In this document: positions 9,133-16,102 of the stretch, piece by piece | Layout of the letters: every line of letters starts with the position of its first letter | How positions within the stretch are numbered: position 1 is the stretch's first letter | Assembly (NCBI GenBank): GCA_949295475.1 | Contig: CASFLC010000121.1 | Coordinates: forward strand, 1-39,781 | Reading direction: 5' to 3' | DNA length: 39,781 bases | DNA from: an uncultured Pseudomonadota bacterium | GTDB lineage: Bacteria; Pseudomonadota; Alphaproteobacteria; RF32; CAG-239 | Position numbers and translations under genes: made by a program | The notes under the pieces: model-generated | What the model was told of the DNA's origin: nothing | The model's input: the letters and a program-made list of their open reading frames with translations, nothing else | The model's database searches: none

Positions 9133-9160
9133 TTGACGTATTAAATTTTGATTGTATATT
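9133..9160 (+). promoter_or_regulatory. Promoter of the DUF2934 gene
   Basis: -35 TTGACG (9,133-9,138) and -10 TATATT (9,155-9,160) with a 16-nt spacer; an alternative -10, TATTAA, sits 2 nt further on with 18-nt spacing. Predicted start of transcription is about 35 nt before the ATG at 9,202. Confidence 0.55.
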
Positions 9161-9201
9161 AATTAATGTTTACCAAAAAAACTTATTTGGAGTTAGTGAT
9201 T

Positions 9202-9426
9202 ATGAGTAAAAACAACGAACAGGCCATCAGAGAAGCTGCTTACTACATCTGGCAAAACGCCGGCTGCCCGCAGGGTCAGGACGAGTACTTCTGGTCTATG
9301 GCCGTAGAACAGATTTCGAAAAACAACAAGTCTTCCGCCAAAAAGACCGTTTCTTCGAACAAAAGTTCTTCTTGCAAGTCCAGTTCCTGCAAGAAAAGTT
9401 CCAGCGCGAAAAAATCTTCTAAATAG
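9202..9426 (+). CDS. Small DUF2934 protein with Ser/Cys/Lys-rich tail
   Basis: 74 aa. The ATG at 9,202 is preferred over the in-frame ATG at 9,166 because GGAG (9,189-9,192) lies 9 nt before it. Residues 6-40 (AIREAAYYIWQNAGCPQGQ, then EYFWSMAVEQI) match the DUF2934 pattern: helix with AYxIW, Gly/Pro turn, and a Trp-containing helix. The remaining ~34 residues are almost only Ser, Lys, Cys and Ala, with two consecutive SSSCK units; the tail is strongly basic. Function unknown. It has its own promoter and terminator, so it is monocistronic and perhaps abundant. The tail could bind nucleic acid or metal, but nothing in the sequence proves this. Confidence 0.8.
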   Translation: MSKNNEQAIREAAYYIWQNAGCPQGQDEYFWSMAVEQISKNNKSSAKKTVSSNKSSSCKSSSCKKSSSAKKSSK

Positions 9427-9451
9427 TTTTTTTCAAGCGTTTGACTTTTAC

Positions 9452-9480
9452 AAAAAGCTCCTGTTTTTAGGGAGCTTTTT
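9452..9480. terminator. Bidirectional terminator between the DUF2934 gene and the TPR-methyltransferase gene
   Basis: AAAAAGCTCC (9,452-9,461) and GGAGCTTTTT (9,471-9,480) form a perfect 10-bp stem with a 9-nt loop, with T-runs on either strand. It lies between two convergent genes: the DUF2934 stop is at 9,424-9,426 and the methyltransferase stop starts at 9,481. Confidence 0.85.
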
Positions 9481-10782
9481 TTATGCGGCCGAAGCTGTAA
9501 AAATCCAGCCCCGGACGGGTTTTCCCGCCTCTTGTCTCAATATGACTTCCCGACAGGAATCCGTGTGCATTCCGGCGGCTGCAAGCATGTTTTCAACATA
9601 TTCCCGGCGGTGCACGAAACGCCCTGACAAATGAAGAAAATAATCTTTATCGTTCAAGGTGTTGCGGCTGACAGAAAAGATAAAACGCCCCTGCGGTTTT
9701 AAAGCACCGGCGACGGCGGCAAAAATATCGTTCAGTGACCCGAAATACGTCAAGACATCTGCTGCGGCAACCAGATCAAAACGGCCGTTTTTTTCTTTTA
9801 AAAACTGCGCGGCATCGACACAAAACAATTCTTTGTAAATTCCGCTTTCAGCCGCTTTGCGCAGCATTCCCGGCGACAAGTCGACACCGGCAAAAACCGC
9901 CTCGGGAAAAAATTTTGCCAACGCTTTTCCGCATAATCCGGTACCGCAGCCGAGGTCGAGAATTTTCTCTGCCGGAAAAGGGAAACGGCGGATTTCTTCC
10001 GCTATTTTTTGCGGTGCGGCATATTCAAGTTCCTCCAGGGACTCTTCAAAATCATCGGCATAAAAATCAAAAATATTTTTTACATAATCCGCGTCGGCAC
10101 GGTCAAATTTTTCGTCAGAATCCAATGCCGAAACAATATATCTGACCTGGTTGTTCTGCGGATAAAGCAACTGCCAGCGGCGCAAATATTTTTTGATGAA
10201 CGGCACGCCTTTTTCCAAGGCAATTTCATACAACGCGTAACCAAAATTTATTTGCTGGGAATCTGCTCCGCCGCTCAATTCCACCGCCCGCAACGAAGCT
10301 TGCAGCGCTTCTGAAAAGGCGCCTTCTTTTTGCAAAGCCTGACCGAGATAATTATAATACCAGAAATTGTTTTTATCTTCTTTGAGTGCCTCCTTAAAGC
10401 AACGAGCCGCTTCTGCAAAATTTTCACTACCCATGGCGGCTTCCCCTTTTACCGCCATTGATTGAGCATGCAGCGAATCCTTTAACGGCACAGCATCGGC
10501 GCAACGGACAGCCAGCGCAAAATTTTTCTGTTCCAAAGACGTATTGGCCAAATTTATCAAAGCGACGGAATCTCCCGGGCGGCATTTCAACGCCCGTTGG
10601 TAGAAATCGGCCGCCGACGACCAGTTTTTTTGCAAATATTTTATGTTGCCGAGATTTATCAGCGCACCGTAATTCTCTCCTTGTTCCGACAGGACCTGAC
10701 GAGACAAATTTTCAGACTCTTCCAATCTGCCCGCGTTGTATAATTCAAAGGCCTGATTATTTAATGATGTACTGTCTGTCAT
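9481..10782 (-). CDS. TPR-repeat SAM-dependent methyltransferase (COG4976-like)
   Basis: 433 aa. The N-terminal half (about 5-215) consists of tetratricopeptide repeats, with ALINLGNIKYLQKNWSSAADFYQRALKCRPGD and FWYYNYLGQALQKEGAFSEAL the clearest. The C-terminal half is a class I methyltransferase: SAM-binding motif I ILDLGCGTG (about 274-282), acidic motif II FAGVDLSPGML, FDLVAAADVLTYFG and PQGRFIFSVS. This arrangement is that of the predicted TPR methyltransferases of COG4976, found widely in alphaproteobacteria; substrate unknown. No signal peptide, so cytoplasmic. Its start is 61 bp from the divergent MATE gene, so the two may share regulatory DNA. Confidence 0.85.
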   Translation of the reverse strand: MTDSTSLNNQAFELYNAGRLEESENLSRQVLSEQGENYGALINLGNIKYLQKNWSSAADFYQRALKCRPGDSVALINLANTSLEQKNFALAVRCADAVPLKDSLHAQSMAVKGEAAMGSENFAEAARCFKEALKEDKNNFWYYNYLGQALQKEGAFSEALQASLRAVELSGGADSQQINFGYALYEIALEKGVPFIKKYLRRWQLLYPQNNQVRYIVSALDSDEKFDRADADYVKNIFDFYADDFEESLEELEYAAPQKIAEEIRRFPFPAEKILDLGCGTGLCGKALAKFFPEAVFAGVDLSPGMLRKAAESGIYKELFCVDAAQFLKEKNGRFDLVAAADVLTYFGSLNDIFAAVAGALKPQGRFIFSVSRNTLNDKDYFLHLSGRFVHRREYVENMLAAAGMHTDSCREVILRQEAGKPVRGWIFTASAA

Positions 10783-10804
10783 GCGTTAATTTCCGTTTTG
10801 AATA

Positions 10805-10832
10805 TTGACAGTTTAGAAGACAATCGGATAAA
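10805..10832 (+). promoter_or_regulatory. Candidate promoter of the MATE exporter gene
   Basis: Consensus -35 TTGACA (10,805-10,810), 16-nt spacer, then GATAAA (10,827-10,832) as a weak -10. Transcription would begin only a few nucleotides before the ATG at 10,844, implying a very short leader, consistent with the poor ribosome site. Confidence 0.45.
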
Positions 10833-10843
10833 AAGTCGTTAAG

Positions 10844-12169
10844 ATGAAGTATAATTACAAAAGAATCTGGTCCATTTCTTTTCCGATTTTGGCCGGGCTG
10901 CTTATTCAGCAGATTATCGGCATGACGGATACCGCCTTTTTGGGAAGGGTCGGAGAAATCGAGCTCGGCGCTTCCGCTCTGGCCGGCGTTTTTTATATTA
11001 TGATTTATATGCTCGGGCAAGGTTTCGGAATCGGCGTGCAGATTATTGCCGCCAGACGGAACGGTGAAGCCCGTTTCGAAAAAATCGGCCCGTTGATTTA
11101 TCAAGGAATCAGTTTTTTGACGGCGGCAGCGGCGGCAGTCATTATTTTCAGTTCCTTTTTCAGTCCGCTTATTTTGCAAAACGTTATTTCTTCTCCGGCT
11201 GTTTATGATAAGGTCCGTGATTATCTGGATATCAGAATTTACGGTTTTGTCTTTGCCTTTTTAATGGTCATGTTCAGGGCTTATTTTGTAGCAATTACGC
11301 AAACCCGAATCCTTACCTGGTGCGCCCTGCTTATGCTGGCCGTCAACACGTTGCTTGACTATCTTCTGATTTTCGGAAAATTCGGTTTTCCGAAAATGGG
11401 AATCGCCGGTGCAGCTCTGGCGTCCGTCGCCGCCGAAGCCGCCGCAGCCGTCTTTTTTGTTTTTTATCTCATTTTTAAGACAGACCTCAAAAAATACGGA
11501 TTTAATAATTTTGTTGTTTATGATAAGTTACTGCTGGCAGAAATTTTCGGTCTCTCAATCTGGACCATGCTGCAATATTTTATTTCTCTTGCCACCTGGT
11601 TTTTGTTTTTGCTGGCAATGGAACATCTGGGAGAGACGCCTCTGGCTGTTTCCAACATTTTGCGCAGCGTGTCGTCCCTGCCGTTTATGATAGCTGCGGC
11701 TCTCGGCTCTGCGGCCAATACCATTACCGGCAATCTAATCGGTTCCGGACTGGATCGTCAGGTGATGAAAACAGCAAAAAAAATCATTAAGCTCGGCTAT
11801 TTTATCGGGATAGGCGCCGAACTTTTGATGGCTTTGTTTCCGATTTTGTTTCTGCGGATCTATACGGACGACGCCGTTTTGATAAATGCCAGTCTTCCGC
11901 CGTATTATGCCATGCTGACAACCTACCTGACACTGGTTCCGGGAATGATCTGGCTAAGCACGGTTTCCGGTTCCGGCGACACAAAGCAAGCCCTGCTGAT
12001 GGAAATTGCGGCTTTAAGCGTTTACATGCTCAATGTCTGGTATGTCGCCGTCTTTTTAAAGGCCGATGTTGCAATTTGCTGGACATGCGAACATTCTTAC
12101 AATATTGTTATCATGTTGTTGACTTATTTCTATCTGCGGCGCAACAACTGGTGCTGTAAAATCGTGTGA
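10844..12169 (+). CDS. MATE-family multidrug/cation exporter
   Basis: 441 aa, the usual length for the NorM/DinF family. It has about 12 hydrophobic segments and the family opening: SFPILAGLLIQQIIGMTDTAFLGRVGEIELGASALAG, then GFGIGVQIIAARRNGE. The second half repeats this plan (LRSVSSLPFMIAAALGSAANTITGNLIGSG). It exports cationic compounds in exchange for Na+ or H+. The last codons overlap the start of the DUF4186 gene (GTGA), so the two are likely co-transcribed. Substrate not predictable. Confidence 0.92.
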   Translation: MKYNYKRIWSISFPILAGLLIQQIIGMTDTAFLGRVGEIELGASALAGVFYIMIYMLGQGFGIGVQIIAARRNGEARFEKIGPLIYQGISFLTAAAAAVIIFSSFFSPLILQNVISSPAVYDKVRDYLDIRIYGFVFAFLMVMFRAYFVAITQTRILTWCALLMLAVNTLLDYLLIFGKFGFPKMGIAGAALASVAAEAAAAVFFVFYLIFKTDLKKYGFNNFVVYDKLLLAEIFGLSIWTMLQYFISLATWFLFLLAMEHLGETPLAVSNILRSVSSLPFMIAAALGSAANTITGNLIGSGLDRQVMKTAKKIIKLGYFIGIGAELLMALFPILFLRIYTDDAVLINASLPPYYAMLTTYLTLVPGMIWLSTVSGSGDTKQALLMEIAALSVYMLNVWYVAVFLKADVAICWTCEHSYNIVIMLLTYFYLRRNNWCCKIV

Positions 12170-12531
12170 AAGAAGATTCCATGTACGACGATGTTTTTCA
12201 AAGACTGGCCGGTTCGGCTTTTCGTTCACGTTTCGGGCTCGGTTTCCGGGAAGCCGCCTATTTCAGAGAAAAGGGCGAAGCGGTTATCCGTCGCCATGCC
12301 GAAGACTTTATCGCCGCAAGAATCGCGCCGGCGCACCCGCTGCATGACGGCAGGCAAACGCCCATGAGGGGGCATCCGGTTTTTATTGCCCAACACGCAA
12401 CAGCCTGCTGCTGCCGTCAATGCATCAAGAAATGGCATCATTTTGACGACGGAACAGCGCTAACCCCCGATCAGCAAAAATATCTGACAGACCTGATTAT
12501 GGAATGGCTTGCGCGGCAAATGAAAGATTAA
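12166..12531 (+). CDS. DUF4186 family protein
   Basis: 121 aa from a GTG overlapping the MATE stop by 4 nt; an ATG at 12,181 preceded by AAAGAAGA is an equally good start and would give 116 aa. The conserved DUF4186 core is easily seen: RLAGSAFRSRFGLGFREAAY, HAEDFIAARIAPAHPLHDGR, QTPMRGHPVFIAQHATA, CCCRQCIKKWH. The His and Cys residues of the last two blocks suggest a metal site; that is an inference, and no function is established for this family as far as I know. Translationally coupled to the exporter. Confidence 0.88.
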   Translation: MKEDSMYDDVFQRLAGSAFRSRFGLGFREAAYFREKGEAVIRRHAEDFIAARIAPAHPLHDGRQTPMRGHPVFIAQHATACCCRQCIKKWHHFDDGTALTPDQQKYLTDLIMEWLARQMKD

Positions 12532-12536
12532 AAAAA

Positions 12537-12556
12537 AGCTTCGGAATACCGAAGCT
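12537..12556 (-). terminator. Terminator of tRNA-Leu
   Basis: AGCTTCGG (12,537-12,544), loop AATA, CCGAAGCT (12,549-12,556); on the minus strand it is followed by a run of eight T residues. It lies directly after the tRNA 3' end at 12,560, so it ends the tRNA transcript; it may also slow plus-strand readthrough from the DUF4186 gene. Confidence 0.85.
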
Positions 12557-12559
12557 GTT

Positions 12560-12645
12560 TGGTAGGGGTAGTCAGACTCGAACTGACACGGCCTGAGGCC
12601 ACAAGATTTTGAGTCTAGCGCGTCTACCAGTTCCGCCATACCCCC
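12560..12645 (-). tRNA. tRNA-Leu (anticodon CAA)
   Basis: 86 nt including an encoded CCA. The minus strand reads GGGGGTA at the acceptor 5' end, D-arm GCGG AACTGGTAGA CGC, anticodon loop CTCAAAA (anticodon CAA), a class II variable arm GGCC TCA GGCC, and T-arm GTCAG TTCGAGT CTGAC. It reads UUG codons. Two oddities: the anticodon stem CTAGA/TCTTG has a U-U mismatch at the second pair, and the first acceptor pair is G1-U72. Both could be tolerated, but they merit checking against other copies. Confidence 0.95.
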
Positions 12646-12659
12646 ATCAGATGAGGGAA

Positions 12660-12688
12660 TAAATAATATATTTAATTGGACACGTCAA
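12660..12688 (-). promoter_or_regulatory. Candidate promoter of tRNA-Leu
   Basis: Minus-strand -35 TTGACG (12,683-12,688) and TATTTA (12,660-12,665), 17-nt spacing, placing the start about 8 nt before the mature tRNA 5' end. It overlaps the divergent galE promoter. Confidence 0.5.
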
Positions 12689-12703
12689 CTGTTTTTTTAT
12701 AAA
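12676..12703 (+). promoter_or_regulatory. Promoter of galE
   Basis: -35 TTGGAC (12,676-12,681), 16-nt spacer, -10 TATAAA (12,698-12,703). It is interleaved with the oppositely oriented tRNA promoter, so the two would compete for polymerase. Confidence 0.55.
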
Positions 12704-12738
12704 ATCAGAGAAGTTTTTTTTCAAACGGGAGACTGCTT

Positions 12739-13704
12739 ATGCATGTTTTGGTTATCGGCGGCGCCGGGTATATCGGAAGCCATGTCGTCAAGGCTCTGCT
12801 TGACGCGAATCTTGAAGTGACGGTTTACGACAATTTATCAACCGGACTGGAAATCAACTTTTTTGACAACGCACGGTATCTGGTGGGTGATATTTTGGAC
12901 TTTTCCGCCCTCAATGAAGCGATGTCAAAAAACATTGACGCCGTTATTCATCTGGCTGCCAAAAAAGCTGTCGGTGAATCGATGACTAATCCTGAAAAAT
13001 ACGCCCTCAACAACATTGCCGGGGCCATTAACGTCTTAAACGCCATGAGCCAAAACAATGTCAGGATGCTGGTATTTTCTTCTTCGGCAGCGGTTTACGG
13101 AGAACCGCAATATCTGCCGGTGGACGAAGAACATCCGCTGAATCCAGTGAGTTTTTATGGATTTACAAAATATGACATGGAACGTTATTTTCAATGGTAC
13201 GATCGGCTGAAAGGTCTCAAATTTGTTTCTCTGCGTTATTTTAACGCCGTCGGTTATGACGAAACTGGTGCAGTGCGCGGTTTGGAGCAAAATTCGCAAA
13301 ATCTGCTGCCGATTGTCATGGAAACCCTGACCGGCAAGCGGGAAAAGCTTAAAGTTTTCGGCAATGACTACGATACCCGCGATGGCACCTGTATTCGCGA
13401 CTATATTCATGTAACGGATTTGGGCACCGCCCATGTCGCCGCACTCCGCTACCTAAAGCAGGGCGGGAAAAGCCAAACCCTGAATTTGGGAACCGAAACG
13501 GGCATCAGCGTTTTGGAAATGATAAAAAGGACCGAGGAACTGACCGGACGGAAAGTCAATTATGAATTTGCGCCGCGCCGGCCCGGAGATCCGGCCGTTA
13601 TCACGGCATCTGCCCGCAAGGCCAGAGAAATCCTCGGCTGGGAGCCGACTCACAGCAGCCCGGAAAATATTATCCTCTCCACCTGGCGCGTGTATAACTC
13701 TTAG
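12739..13704 (+). CDS. galE: UDP-glucose 4-epimerase (extended SDR family)
   Basis: 321 aa. Interconverts UDP-glucose and UDP-galactose, feeding sugar nucleotides into surface polysaccharide or galactose metabolism. Rossmann NAD motif GGAGYIGS (7-14), ribose-binding Asp31 in VYDNLSTG, DVxD-like GDILD, SSSAAVYG active-site Ser, and the catalytic YGFTK pair (Tyr140, Lys144). CIRDYIHVTDLGTAHV and LNLGTETGISVLEMI are GalE signatures. GGGAGA lies 5 nt upstream of the ATG. It is monocistronic with no obvious terminator. UDP-GlcNAc epimerase activity cannot be excluded. Confidence 0.93.
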   Translation: MHVLVIGGAGYIGSHVVKALLDANLEVTVYDNLSTGLEINFFDNARYLVGDILDFSALNEAMSKNIDAVIHLAAKKAVGESMTNPEKYALNNIAGAINVLNAMSQNNVRMLVFSSSAAVYGEPQYLPVDEEHPLNPVSFYGFTKYDMERYFQWYDRLKGLKFVSLRYFNAVGYDETGAVRGLEQNSQNLLPIVMETLTGKREKLKVFGNDYDTRDGTCIRDYIHVTDLGTAHVAALRYLKQGGKSQTLNLGTETGISVLEMIKRTEELTGRKVNYEFAPRRPGDPAVITASARKAREILGWEPTHSSPENIILSTWRVYNS

Positions 13705-13778
13705 TTTTAGCCCTCTGTTTTCACCTTAAATTCCGCTTATATTAATCTTGTCGCGTTAAAAGGCAGGAGGATTGCACC

Positions 13779-13991
13779 ATGGCCAAAATGGACGTCGTCA
13801 ATTTTCTGATCTCGGACATCAGTCGCAAAATGTTCAATGATCCCGGCGAAGAGGAACGAGCCCTCATCATTGCCGGTCTGGTCGACAATTGGGATGACAA
13901 GAAATATCTGCGTTCCTATTTCAAAGACGAACCGTTGACCATCCACAACTGGCTGTATAAAACCGACTGGAAAAGCATGAGCAAAAACTAA
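13779..13991 (+). CDS. Hypothetical 70-aa protein
   Basis: 70 aa, acidic/amphipathic, no signal peptide or transmembrane segment. It begins MAKMDVVNFLISDISRKMF and contains EEERALIIAGLVDNW and LTIHNWLYKTDW. A strong ribosome site (AGGAGG at 13,765-13,770) lies 8 nt before the ATG, which supports it as a real gene. I do not recognise the family. It converges on flaF with overlapping stop codons (TAA at 13,989-13,991 and TAG at 13,990-13,988), so the two mRNAs share their 3' ends. Confidence 0.7.
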   Translation: MAKMDVVNFLISDISRKMFNDPGEEERALIIAGLVDNWDDKKYLRSYFKDEPLTIHNWLYKTDWKSMSKN

Positions 13992-14353
13992 CCGCCGTTG
14001 CCGGACAAGCCTTTGGCAATATTCATATTGATATTTATCAGAACATCAAGCTTTGCAGGGTCCGGTTCCGCCGTAATTTCAAGCGTGCGCTGAAAAATAT
14101 ACATTGCCAGCGACAAAATACTCTTGCGAATCTCCGGTGGCTGAGGACAGTCTTTTTCGTTCATGGCAGACGCGATGATGGTCCAAAGTTTGCGATTATG
14201 CTCCAAAGCATTGTCCAAATCGGATTTGCGGCCTTCCCAGTCTTCTTTGATGGCATTAAGCTGAGATGCCGCTTTTATTAAAGCCCGGACTTCAAGTTCG
14301 GCTTCGCTCAGTCCGGATATTTGATTTTGTGCGTAATTTTGTGCTGCGTCCAT
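13988..14353 (-). CDS. flaF: Flagellar biosynthesis regulator FlaF
   Basis: 121 aa, typical length. In alphaproteobacteria such as Caulobacter, FlaF acts with FlbT to control flagellin synthesis and secretion. The FlaF pattern is visible along the whole protein: AAQNYAQNQ at the N-terminus, EAELEVRALIKAASQLNAIKEDW, the diagnostic LDNALEHNRKLWTIIASAM, and IRKSILSLAMYIFQRTLE then KLDVLININMNIAKGL. AAGGAA precedes the ATG. No flagellin, flbT or other flagellar gene is in the window, so it is displaced from its usual neighbours. Assignment by motif recognition. Confidence 0.82.
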   Translation of the reverse strand: MDAAQNYAQNQISGLSEAELEVRALIKAASQLNAIKEDWEGRKSDLDNALEHNRKLWTIIASAMNEKDCPQPPEIRKSILSLAMYIFQRTLEITAEPDPAKLDVLININMNIAKGLSGNGG

Positions 14354-14357
14354 TTTA

Positions 14358-14389
14358 TTGATATTTCCTTATTAAAATTTTAATATAAT
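14358..14389 (+). promoter_or_regulatory. Candidate promoter of the solute-binding protein gene
   Basis: TTGATA (14,358-14,363), 17-nt spacer, TAATAT (14,381-14,386); a consensus TATAAT overlaps at 14,384-14,389. The region is extremely AT-rich and also holds the divergent flaF promoter, which I could not place. Confidence 0.45.
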
Positions 14390-14421
14390 CATTGTACCAT
14401 ATTTAAAGTTACGGAAAAGTA

Positions 14422-14435
14422 AATATTCGAATATT
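14422..14435. promoter_or_regulatory. 14-bp perfect palindrome upstream of the solute-binding protein
   Basis: AATATTCGAATATT, lying between the predicted promoter and the ribosome site AAGGA (14,436-14,440). It could be an operator or a weak mRNA hairpin over the ribosome site. No known regulator is matched. Confidence 0.35.
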
Positions 14436-14447
14436 AAGGATACTGTC

Positions 14448-15395
14448 ATGAAAAAATTTGCCTGTCTGCTGGCCGTCGGAATCTTTGCCGCGGCGACGGC
14501 TTTTAAGGCGGCCGCCTTTGTCCGTTATGAAGACAAGCACCCCCAAAGAATTCGCGAGGTGCGCATTACCGGTTTTATTGACTATGCACCGTTCGGCTAT
14601 ACGGAACATCCCGACGAAAAAGTCCGCGGCAGGTTTTTTACGGTTTTTCAGCCGATGATTGACGAATTTCAGAAAGAAAACAATCTTAAAATTACCTATA
14701 ATCTGCGTAAGACCAGATACGACGCTCTGGTGCAGAGCGTCCGCCGCGGCGAAATAGACATGATTCTCGGCGCTTATCATGAAACCGAAATGTACAAGGG
14801 GCTGGAGCTGGTGTTTCCGTCCGTGCTCAGCAACCCGCTCACCGTGTTTACCCTGCCGAATCGAGTGGACGAGGTGAAATCCGTGGCCGACCTGAAAAAG
14901 CTGAAAGGCGTGCGGCTGTCCAAAGAAATTTACAGCGACTTTGTCAACAACCAGATTAAAGAATATGACATTGATGTTGTTGACACGCCTTATGAAATGT
15001 TTGAAAAACTGTTCACCGGGCAGGCCGACTATATTTTAATCAGTCAATATCTCGGTATTATCGAAGCCGTCAAACTCGGTCTGCGGGGACAAATCAGCGA
15101 AGCGCGGCAAACTATCTGGAATATGCCGCTGTTTATCGGCGTTTCAAAAATTTCAGACCAGCGGCGGATGATAACCCAGAAGCTGACCCGTTATGCCGAA
15201 AAGCCCGAGAACAAAGAAAAAATCAAAAACTATCTGACCCGGATGATTCTGGATATCGAAAAACAATATCAGGGGGTTGTGCCGCCGACTTTCGGCAAAG
15301 AAAATACAACCGAATCACCGGCAGAAAAAAAACGGAGACCGAAACGAAGGAATAAATCCGCTTGCCGCCTTGACCTCGGCAGCGCTATTGATTAA
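14448..15395 (+). CDS. Periplasmic solute-binding protein, family 3 (amino-acid ABC-type)
   Basis: 315 aa with a Sec signal peptide (MKKFACLLAVGIFAAATAFKAAA, cleaved about residue 23). The mature part resembles the SBP family-3 fold: VRITGFIDYAPFGYTE, YDALVQSVRRGEIDMILGAY, VFTLPNRVDEVKSVADLKKLKG (the GxTGSDL-like lobe) and YEMFEKLFTGQADYIL. These proteins bind polar amino acids or small acids for ABC import. No permease or ATPase is adjacent. The last ~25 residues are strongly basic (AEKKRRPKRRNKSACR) and do not belong to the domain. AAGGA ribosome site 7 nt before the ATG. Ligand unknown. Confidence 0.82.
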   Translation: MKKFACLLAVGIFAAATAFKAAAFVRYEDKHPQRIREVRITGFIDYAPFGYTEHPDEKVRGRFFTVFQPMIDEFQKENNLKITYNLRKTRYDALVQSVRRGEIDMILGAYHETEMYKGLELVFPSVLSNPLTVFTLPNRVDEVKSVADLKKLKGVRLSKEIYSDFVNNQIKEYDIDVVDTPYEMFEKLFTGQADYILISQYLGIIEAVKLGLRGQISEARQTIWNMPLFIGVSKISDQRRMITQKLTRYAEKPENKEKIKNYLTRMILDIEKQYQGVVPPTFGKENTTESPAEKKRRPKRRNKSACRLDLGSAID

Positions 15396-15427
15396 TATGA
15401 CATTGCATAAGTTGAAAAGGTGTAAAA

Positions 15428-16093
15428 ATGGTTTTGCTGATACATCATCCGGTTTCGCCGCAGGCGCGAAAAATCCGCGCCGTGATGAGCGAGAAAAAAA
15501 TGCTGTTTATTCTGCGGGAAGAAGAACCGTGGAAACTTTCCGATGACGTATACAAGTTGAATCCGGCCGGCGAGCTGCCGATTTTTTTGAGCGACGGACA
15601 AGTGATTTGCGGAAATTACGCCGTTTGCGAGTATCTGGAAGAAATTTCCCCGGAAACACCGCTGATTACCGGCGATGCCCGGCAAAAGGCCGAAATCCGC
15701 AGATTGTGCGAATGGTTTGATGATAAATTTTACCGTGAGGTTTACCGGAACATCGTGATGGAAAAGGTCCATAAACGTTTTGCCCACGGAAGCGCTCCGG
15801 ATTCAAGAATCCTGAAAATCGGATTGAATAACCTCAATTTTCATATGGAATATCTTGACTGGCTGTTGGAACGCCGCAAATATCTTGCCGGAGACGAATT
15901 GTCTTTGACCGATTTGGCAGCAGCCGCGCATTTATCGGTCATTGATTATCTGGGTGACGTGCCGTGGGACGTTTTCCGCAATGTAAAATTATGGTATTCC
16001 AAAGTAAAGTCGCGCCCCTGTTTTAAAGATATTCTCAAGGACAACATCCGCGGAATACTGCCGGCAAGACATTATGCCAATCTGGATTTTTAG
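15428..16093 (+). CDS. Glutathione S-transferase-like protein (SspA-like fold)
   Basis: 221 aa, normal GST length. The thioredoxin-like N-terminal domain (about 1-80) has LIHHPVSPQARKIRAVMSEK, the conserved cis-Pro in NPAGELPIFL and the GNYAVCEYLEE helix. The all-helical C-terminal domain includes the N-capping motif YLAGDELSLTDLAAAAHLSVIDYL. The Ser/Cys position at the first helix (HPVSPQARK) is compatible with glutathione binding. Such proteins are common in alphaproteobacteria; the substrate is not predictable and some act as regulators rather than enzymes. AAAGG lies upstream; the lipoprotein gene follows after 9 nt, suggesting co-transcription. Confidence 0.88.
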   Translation: MVLLIHHPVSPQARKIRAVMSEKKMLFILREEEPWKLSDDVYKLNPAGELPIFLSDGQVICGNYAVCEYLEEISPETPLITGDARQKAEIRRLCEWFDDKFYREVYRNIVMEKVHKRFAHGSAPDSRILKIGLNNLNFHMEYLDWLLERRKYLAGDELSLTDLAAAAHLSVIDYLGDVPWDVFRNVKLWYSKVKSRPCFKDILKDNIRGILPARHYANLDF

Positions 16094-16102
16094 GAGAGAG
16101 CA

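Noticed and set aside
15277..15546. Possible frameshifted C-terminus of the solute-binding protein or a small gene in the other frame
   Set aside because: The frame overlaps both neighbours, has no ribosome site and no recognisable domain; the in-frame stop at 15,393-15,395 is accepted.
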